Of a stretch of 64,000 nt of DNA, positions 58,976 through 64,000 are shown one piece after another. This stretch comes from Pseudomonas brassicacearum (GTDB taxonomy: Bacteria; Pseudomonadota; Gammaproteobacteria; Pseudomonadales; Pseudomonadaceae). Position numbers and translations under genes: made by a program. The notes under the pieces are model-generated. The model was not told the DNA's origin and made no database searches. It was given only the letters and a program-made list of their open reading frames with translations. The stretch covers positions 558,001 to 622,000 of the forward strand of contig NZ_CP045701.2 of assembly GCF_009601685.2 (NCBI RefSeq), written 5' to 3'. How positions within the stretch are numbered: position 1 is the first letter of the stretch; every line of letters starts with the position of its first letter.

Positions 58976-60379
58976 TCATTGCAGGGCAATATCGACGGTT
59001 TGCAAGGGATTGCCGTCCCGGTCGTGGAAGGTGACTTGAAGGCTCTGCGCCGTGACATGCAGGCGGGCGAAGTTGTCCTGGCTCACCACTTTGCTGGTCA
59101 GTTCATAGCGGTACTCACCGCTTTTGGTGCGGGCCATGGGCCTGTGGAAAATAAAATCCGAGGCTTTTGCAAAAGGCAGCAATTTGCTGTTGTAGAACGG
59201 CGAGGAAACGACGGTGTTGACCTCGAAATCAGGATCCTCGCTGTGACCCAGGCGGCTGGTCATGGAACCGTGGACATCGCCCGAGACGAAAACCACGTTT
59301 TTGATCCGGTGGCGGCGTATGGTTTCCAGCAGGCGCAGGCGTTGTTCCGGGAAGGCCTGCCAGGCATCGCCATCATCGTGCTTGCTGTCAGGGAAGAACA
59401 TGACGCTGGTCACGACGAGTTTGACCCGGGCGGGGCTGTTGACGAGCCACTCGAGCAAAGACTGTTCCTGTTCCTTGTCGAGGATGCGCCGATCATCCGC
59501 CGACAGGTTGCGTTGCGTCCGGCTGTCGGTGACGAACCATTGGATATCGCCGTGGGTGAAGGTGTACCAGTAGCGGGTTAGCGACTTGTTTAATGTTCCG
59601 TCGTTCGACAGTTCATGGGCGGGTCCATGGCTGGCCTGATAAAGCCCATAAGCGTCCATGGCATTGGCGTACAGGATGTCGTCGTTACCGGTTCTCCTGG
59701 CAGGCCAGTTGTCTTCGATCTCATGGTCGTCGAGGATCATGTAGGTAGGGGTACCAGACATCAGTTTCCTGATGTGCGGCTGGGTGAATACCGTGCGGTA
59801 TCTGGAGAGAATGTTCTTATAGGTTCGGTCCGGGCCGATGACATTCAGGTCATCCAGATAAACCTGGTCGCCGGTCATCAACACCGCGCTGATCGGTGGG
59901 TCGGCCTGCGCCACGAGGCGGTTGATGCCGGCAAAGGTGCGGTCCCCAAGCCCGGGTAGCAGCGGCGTGCCTGCGGCGATTCGCAAGTAGCGGCAAGAAC
60001 CCACGATATAGGCGCGAGGTGCATCGGTTCTGCTGGCCGGTGTGCGTAAGCAGTAGGTGTTCCGGGGCCATTGCAGCGGCAGTTCCTGGACGGTTACCAC
60101 GGTATGGGTCGGGCTCAGGGGACTGACCCAGCCGGCCTGGTATTCGTAGGCGGTATCGGGTTGAAGGTCTTTCAACACGATCACATCGGACATGTCGCGG
60201 TAGGCCTCCAATTGGACAAAGTGCCCTTTCGACCAGCGTGTATCGCCTTGGCGCCGGTGGCGAATGCCGGCGAATGCCCGGTTGTTGGCGTGATCGCCCC
60301 GCAGGAATATCCGGGCGTGATCCGTTGTCGTGTGGCCGACTATGGGGCCGACGGTAGGTTTGAACATATTCGAATCCAT
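58976..60379 (-). CDS. PhoD-like alkaline phosphatase family protein
   Basis: 467-residue metallophosphoesterase with an N-terminal fibronectin-like part (HTTTDHARIFLRG, YRDMSDVIVLKDLQPDTAYEYQAG) and a catalytic domain with VGSCRYL, LMTGDQVYLDD, ILDDHEIEDNW and SGDVHGSM, the metal-ligand motifs of PhoD. No Tat or Sec signal peptide is evident, unlike secreted PhoD enzymes, suggesting cytoplasmic location. The start is uncertain: ATG at 60379 or 60367, or TTG at 60403; none has a good ribosome site. Confidence 0.85.
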   Translation of the reverse strand: MDSNMFKPTVGPIVGHTTTDHARIFLRGDHANNRAFAGIRHRRQGDTRWSKGHFVQLEAYRDMSDVIVLKDLQPDTAYEYQAGWVSPLSPTHTVVTVQELPLQWPRNTYCLRTPASRTDAPRAYIVGSCRYLRIAAGTPLLPGLGDRTFAGINRLVAQADPPISAVLMTGDQVYLDDLNVIGPDRTYKNILSRYRTVFTQPHIRKLMSGTPTYMILDDHEIEDNWPARRTGNDDILYANAMDAYGLYQASHGPAHELSNDGTLNKSLTRYWYTFTHGDIQWFVTDSRTQRNLSADDRRILDKEQEQSLLEWLVNSPARVKLVVTSVMFFPDSKHDDGDAWQAFPEQRLRLLETIRRHRIKNVVFVSGDVHGSMTSRLGHSEDPDFEVNTVVSSPFYNSKLLPFAKASDFIFHRPMARTKSGEYRYELTSKVVSQDNFARLHVTAQSLQVTFHDRDGNPLQTVDIALQ

Positions 60380-60581
60380 TCGAAATTTTAGTAGTGGGGG
60401 CAAGTATCAAGTTGCCTTGGCGGCTTGATGCTAAAGCTCGACGCGCCATAAATATCGCTAGGGAAGGGGGCGCAAGTTGTGGGAAATGACTAACAGGTGG
60501 CGTGGTCATTTAGAGCTTGTGTGGTAGGAAAATAGCCTTGGCGCCGCAAGACCATTGTGGGAGCAGGCTTGGATTCCAGGC

Positions 60582-60608
60582 AAAAAAAGCCCCGCCAAAC
60601 GGGCGGGG
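60582..60608 (-). terminator. Rho-independent terminator after aceF
   Basis: On the minus strand CCCCGCC CGTTT GGCGGGG is followed by CTTTTTTT. It lies 70 nt past the aceF stop and should end the aceEF transcript. Confidence 0.9.
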
Positions 60609-60677
60609 TTGAGGTACGAGCGTGGCGCTCGGAAAACGGTGCGCCGAATGGCCCTCCCAAGGGAGGGCCGCCCGGTG

Positions 60678-62312
60678 TTACAGCAGGATGGTGCGGATGT
60701 CGCCCAGCAGGTCGCTCAAGCGCTTGGTGAAGCGTGCAGCGGCGGCGCCGTTGATCACACGGTGATCGTAGGACAGCGACAGTGGCAGCATCAGCTTGGG
60801 CTGGAAGGCTTTACCGTCCCAGACCGGCTGGATGGTGGCCTTGGAAACACCCAGGATCGCCACTTCCGGCGCGTTGACGATCGGCGTGAAGCCGGTGCCG
60901 CCAATGTGCCCGAGGCTGGAGATGGTGAAGCAGGCGCCTTGCATGTCGTCGGCAGTGAGCTTCTTGCTCCGGGCTTTTTCGGCCAGGGCAGCGGCTTCGC
61001 CAGCCAGTTGCAGCAGGCTCTTCTGGTCGACGTTGCGGATGACCGGTACCAGCAGGCCTTCCGGGGTGTCGACGGCAAAGCCGATGTGCACGTATTTCTT
61101 GCGGATCACAGCCTTGCCGCTTGGCGCCAGGGAGCTGTTGAAGTCCGGCAGTTCCTTGAGCAGGTGCGCACACGCCTTGAGCAGCAGGGGCAGCACGGTC
61201 AGCTTCACGCCGGCCTTTTCCGCCACGGCTTTCTGGGCGACGCGGAAAGCTTCCAGCTCGGTGATGTCGGCCTGGTCGAACTGGGTCACGTGCGGAATGT
61301 TCAGCCAGCTGCGGTGCAGGCTCGAAGCGCCGATCTGCATCAGGCGCGTCATGGCCACTTCTTCGGTTTCGCCGAAGCGGCTGAAGTCCACCGCCGGGAT
61401 CGGCGGAATGCCCGCGCCGCCAGTGGCGCCTTCGGCCGGTGCGTTCTTGGCCTTCTGCATCATGGCCTTGACGTAGGCTTGCACGTCTTCTTTCAGCACG
61501 CGACCGTGAGGGCCGCTTGGGCCGACGGCCGACAGCTCGACACCGAATTCACGGGCCAGCTGACGCACCGCAGGGCCAGCGTGCACCTTGGCACCGCTTG
61601 GCGCAGGCGCGGCGACCGGGGCTGGGGCAGCCTCGGCCTTGGCGGCAGGCGCGGCGGCTGGAGCCGGGGCTTCGGTCTTGGCGGCAGGTGCAGCGGCCTG
61701 GGCGGGTGCGGCAGGCGCCGCAGCGCCAGCGACCTTGAGTTTCAGGATCAGGTCACCGGTGCCGACTTCGTCTTCCAGCTTGATCTCGACGCTTTCCACC
61801 ACACCGGCGGCCGGCGAGGGGATTTCCATGCTGGCCTTGTCGGATTCCAGGGTGATCAGCGACTGGTCGGCTTCGACGGTGTCGCCAACCTTGACCAGCA
61901 CTTCGATGATCTTGGCCTTGCCCGACGAACCGATGTCCGGGACATGAATGTCCTGGACGGTGGCAGCGGCAGGCGCAGCAGCTGGCGCGGGAGCCGCTTC
62001 GGCAGCCGGTGCGGCGGCAGGCTTTTCAGCCGCGGCCGGGGCGGCAGCAGGGGCGGGTGCTTCAGGCGCCGCAGCGGCGCCCTCGACTTCCAGTTCCAGC
62101 AGTTCGTCGCCTTCTTTCAGACGGTCGCCGAGCTTCACTTTCAGGCTCTTGATGACACCGGCCTTCGGCGCAGGCACTTCCATGCTGGCCTTGTCCGATT
62201 CAAGCGTCAGGATGCTCTGGTCGGCTTCGATGCGGTCGCCGACCTTCACAAACAGTTCAATTACTTCACCTTCACCGCTGCCGATGTCAGGTACGCGAAT
62301 GAGTTCGCTCAC
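60678..62312 (-). CDS. aceF: Pyruvate dehydrogenase E2, dihydrolipoamide acetyltransferase AceF
   Basis: 544 residues. Two lipoyl domains (residues ~1-75 and ~118-192), each with the lipoylation Lys in ESDKAS, are joined by Ala/Pro-rich linkers. A peripheral subunit-binding domain (~242-280, AGPAVRQLAREFGVELSAV) and the acetyltransferase core with the catalytic SYDHRVINGA (~512) follow. It transfers acetyl groups to CoA in the pyruvate dehydrogenase complex. It is 11 nt downstream of aceE. Confidence 0.96.
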   Translation of the reverse strand: MSELIRVPDIGSGEGEVIELFVKVGDRIEADQSILTLESDKASMEVPAPKAGVIKSLKVKLGDRLKEGDELLELEVEGAAAAPEAPAPAAAPAAAEKPAAAPAAEAAPAPAAAPAAATVQDIHVPDIGSSGKAKIIEVLVKVGDTVEADQSLITLESDKASMEIPSPAAGVVESVEIKLEDEVGTGDLILKLKVAGAAAPAAPAQAAAPAAKTEAPAPAAAPAAKAEAAPAPVAAPAPSGAKVHAGPAVRQLAREFGVELSAVGPSGPHGRVLKEDVQAYVKAMMQKAKNAPAEGATGGAGIPPIPAVDFSRFGETEEVAMTRLMQIGASSLHRSWLNIPHVTQFDQADITELEAFRVAQKAVAEKAGVKLTVLPLLLKACAHLLKELPDFNSSLAPSGKAVIRKKYVHIGFAVDTPEGLLVPVIRNVDQKSLLQLAGEAAALAEKARSKKLTADDMQGACFTISSLGHIGGTGFTPIVNAPEVAILGVSKATIQPVWDGKAFQPKLMLPLSLSYDHRVINGAAAARFTKRLSDLLGDIRTILL

Positions 62313-62323
62313 GAAAATTCTCC

Positions 62324-64000
62324 TCAGCAGTCCAGTGGGTTGCGTTTTTCCGGATCGATGCCGAACTTGGCGATGGCTTCGGCCACCACTTTAGGTTCGA
62401 TATCGCCACGGTCAGCCAGGGCTTCCAGGGCTGCCAACACAACGAACTTACGGTCGACTTCGAAGAAGTGACGCAGCTTCTTGCGGCTGTCGCTACGGCC
62501 GAAACCGTCGGTGCCCAGCACTTTGAATTCCTTGGAAGGAACCCACTGACGGATCTGTTCGGCGAACAGCTTCATGTAGTCGGTAGACGCGATGACCGGA
62601 CCTTTGCGGCCGTTCAGGCATTCTTCGACGTAGCTCAGCTTTGGCTTCTGGCCAGGGTGCAGGCGGTTGCTGCGCTCTACGGCCAGGCCGTCGCGACGCA
62701 GTTCGTTGAAGCTGGTGACGCTCCAGACGTCGGCGCCGACGTTGAACTCTTCACGCAGGATCTTCGCCGCCTCACGCACTTCGCGCAGGATGGTGCCCGA
62801 GCCCATCAGCTGGACGTGGTGCGCCGCTTCGCGGGTATCTTCTTCGAGCAGGTACATGCCCTTGACGATGCCTTCCTCTACGCCGGCCGGCATGGCTGGC
62901 TGCTGGTAGGACTCGTTCATCACGGTGATGTAGTAGAAGACGTCCTGTTGCTCTTCGGTCATCTTCTTCATGCCGTCCTGGATGATCACCGCCAGCTCGT
63001 AGCCGTAGGTCGGATCATAGGTGCGGCAGTTCGGGATGGTCCCGGCCAGCATGTGGCTGTGGCCGTCTTCGTGCTGCAGGCCTTCACCGTTGAGGGTGGT
63101 GCGGCCTGCGGTACCGCCGATCAGGAAGCCACGGGTACGGCTGTCGCCGGCCGCCCAGGCCAGGTCGCCGATGCGCTGGAAGCCGAACATCGAGTAGAAG
63201 ATGTAGAACGGCAGCATCGGCTGGTTGTGGCTGGAGTACGAAGTACCGGCGGCAATGAAGGAACTCATGGCGCCCGCTTCGTTGATGCCTTCTTCGAGGA
63301 TCTGGCCCTTCTTGTCTTCGCGGTAGAACATCACCTGGTCTTTATCGACTGGCTCGTAGAGCTGGCCGACGGACGAGTAGATACCCAACTGGCGGAACAT
63401 GCCTTCCATACCGAAGGTACGGGCTTCGTCCGGGATGATCGGGACGATGCGCTGGCCGATTTCCTTGTCCTTGACCAGTTGCGCGAGGATCCGCACGAAA
63501 GCCATGGTGGTGGAGATTTCACGGTCGCCCGAGCCGTCCAGGATTGCCTTGAGGGTCTCCAGTGGCGGGGTCGGGACGCTGAAGCTCTTGGCGCGACGCT
63601 GCGGTACGAAACCGCCCAGTGCGGCACGGCGCTCTGCCAGGTAACGAGCTTCGGCGCTGCCTTCTTCGGGCTTGAAGAACGGCAGGTTTTCCAGCTCGCT
63701 GTCCTTGACCGGAATGTCGAAGCGGTCGCGGAACAGCTTCAGGCTGTCGACATCGACCTTCTTGGTGTTGTGCGCGGTGTTCTTCGCTTCGCCGGCACCG
63801 GTGCCATAACCCTTGATGGTCTTGGCCAGGATGACGGTTGGCTGCTCTTTGTGGTTGACTGCCTGATGGTACGCCGCATAGACCTTGTACGGGTCGTGGC
63901 CGCCACGGTTGAGCTTCCAGATCTCGTCGTCGGACAAGTCGGCAACCATTGCCTTGAGTTCAGGCGTGTTGAAGAAGTGCTCACGGACGAACGCGCCGTC
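62324..64000 (-). CDS. aceE: Pyruvate dehydrogenase E1 component AceE (N-terminal part outside window)
   Basis: C-terminal ~558 residues of an expected ~880, open to the right edge. The visible part starts GAFVREHFFNTPELKAM, includes the remaining portion of the ThDP domain (TIKGYGTGAGEAKNTAHNTKK), the transketolase-type pyrimidine domain (FIAAGTSYSSHNQPMLPFYIFYS) and the C-terminal domain. It decarboxylates pyruvate and acetylates the E2 lipoyl groups. First gene of the aceEF operon. Confidence 0.95.
   Translation of the reverse strand, partial: DGAFVREHFFNTPELKAMVADLSDDEIWKLNRGGHDPYKVYAAYHQAVNHKEQPTVILAKTIKGYGTGAGEAKNTAHNTKKVDVDSLKLFRDRFDIPVKDSELENLPFFKPEEGSAEARYLAERRAALGGFVPQRRAKSFSVPTPPLETLKAILDGSGDREISTTMAFVRILAQLVKDKEIGQRIVPIIPDEARTFGMEGMFRQLGIYSSVGQLYEPVDKDQVMFYREDKKGQILEEGINEAGAMSSFIAAGTSYSSHNQPMLPFYIFYSMFGFQRIGDLAWAAGDSRTRGFLIGGTAGRTTLNGEGLQHEDGHSHMLAGTIPNCRTYDPTYGYELAVIIQDGMKKMTEEQQDVFYYITVMNESYQQPAMPAGVEEGIVKGMYLLEEDTREAAHHVQLMGSGTILREVREAAKILREEFNVGADVWSVTSFNELRRDGLAVERSNRLHPGQKPKLSYVEECLNGRKGPVIASTDYMKLFAEQIRQWVPSKEFKVLGTDGFGRSDSRKKLRHFFEVDRKFVVLAALEALADRGDIEPKVVAEAIAKFGIDPEKRNPLDC

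Overview
The window is high-GC chromosomal DNA of a Pseudomonas, most likely from the P. fluorescens species complex. The evidence is the msrA/dipA/aceF/aceE neighbourhood, the put locus, the many REP/REPIN-type inverted repeats and the Pseudomonas-type small proteins (DUF6124). No rRNA or tRNA gene is visible. Both window ends cut a gene: a ketosynthase on the left and aceE on the right.

Region by region: (1) 1-14439, minus strand: a tightly overlapping aryl polyene (APE) pigment operon. It encodes a chain-length-factor-like protein, acyltransferases, two acyl carrier proteins, a small membrane protein, an AMP-ligase fused to a dehydratase, a glycosyltransferase, a MIO ammonia-lyase, a thioesterase, a LolA-like carrier, an MMPL exporter, a halogenase-like flavoprotein, a methyltransferase, a DUF3261 lipoprotein and a ketosynthase that runs off the window. 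Together they would load an aryl starter, extend and dehydrate it on ACPs, attach it to a lipid or sugar, and export it to the outer membrane. (2) 14790-21635: mixed housekeeping and accessory genes (orphan ParA, trxC, a YcaC-like hydrolase with a divergent LysR regulator lacking a normal start codon, an orphan HigA-like regulator, a damaged DUF6124 gene, selO). (3) 21673-26795: mscK and a frameshifted CvrA/NhaP-type antiporter. (4) 27103-38376: a two-partner-secretion/contact-dependent inhibition locus. TpsB is followed by a 2586-residue CdiA-like protein ending in a deaminase-fold toxin and by its probable immunity gene. An AT-rich tail then holds a group II intron 5' fragment, an orphan DUF7660 immunity gene and a frameshifted immunity-like gene. 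(5) 38532-44381: lipoprotein, intact DUF6124 gene, chemoreceptor, a second ZapA/ZapB-like pair, acyl-CoA dehydrogenase. (6) 44654-50554: putA and putP, divergent around an array of GTTGCA boxes. (7) 51406-54191: a vgrG plus DUF4123 chaperone without an effector gene. (8) 54273-64000: rlmJ, msrA, dipA, a PhoD-like phosphatase, aceF and aceE.

The observation that looks least described is a leader of about 230 nt found twice (19695-19930 minus; 39178-39406 plus). Each copy lies directly upstream of a DUF6124 gene and ends at its ribosome binding site. The copies differ in sequence but keep at least four hairpins or helices by compensatory changes. Each also has two TTTAGC elements that could compete for one central GCTAAC, the layout expected of a switchable RNA. 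The window also carries several small lesions: ATG to ATC before the LysR gene, ATG to ATA plus a frameshift in one DUF6124 gene, a probable 17-nt deletion in the antiporter, and a 1-nt insertion in an orphan immunity gene.
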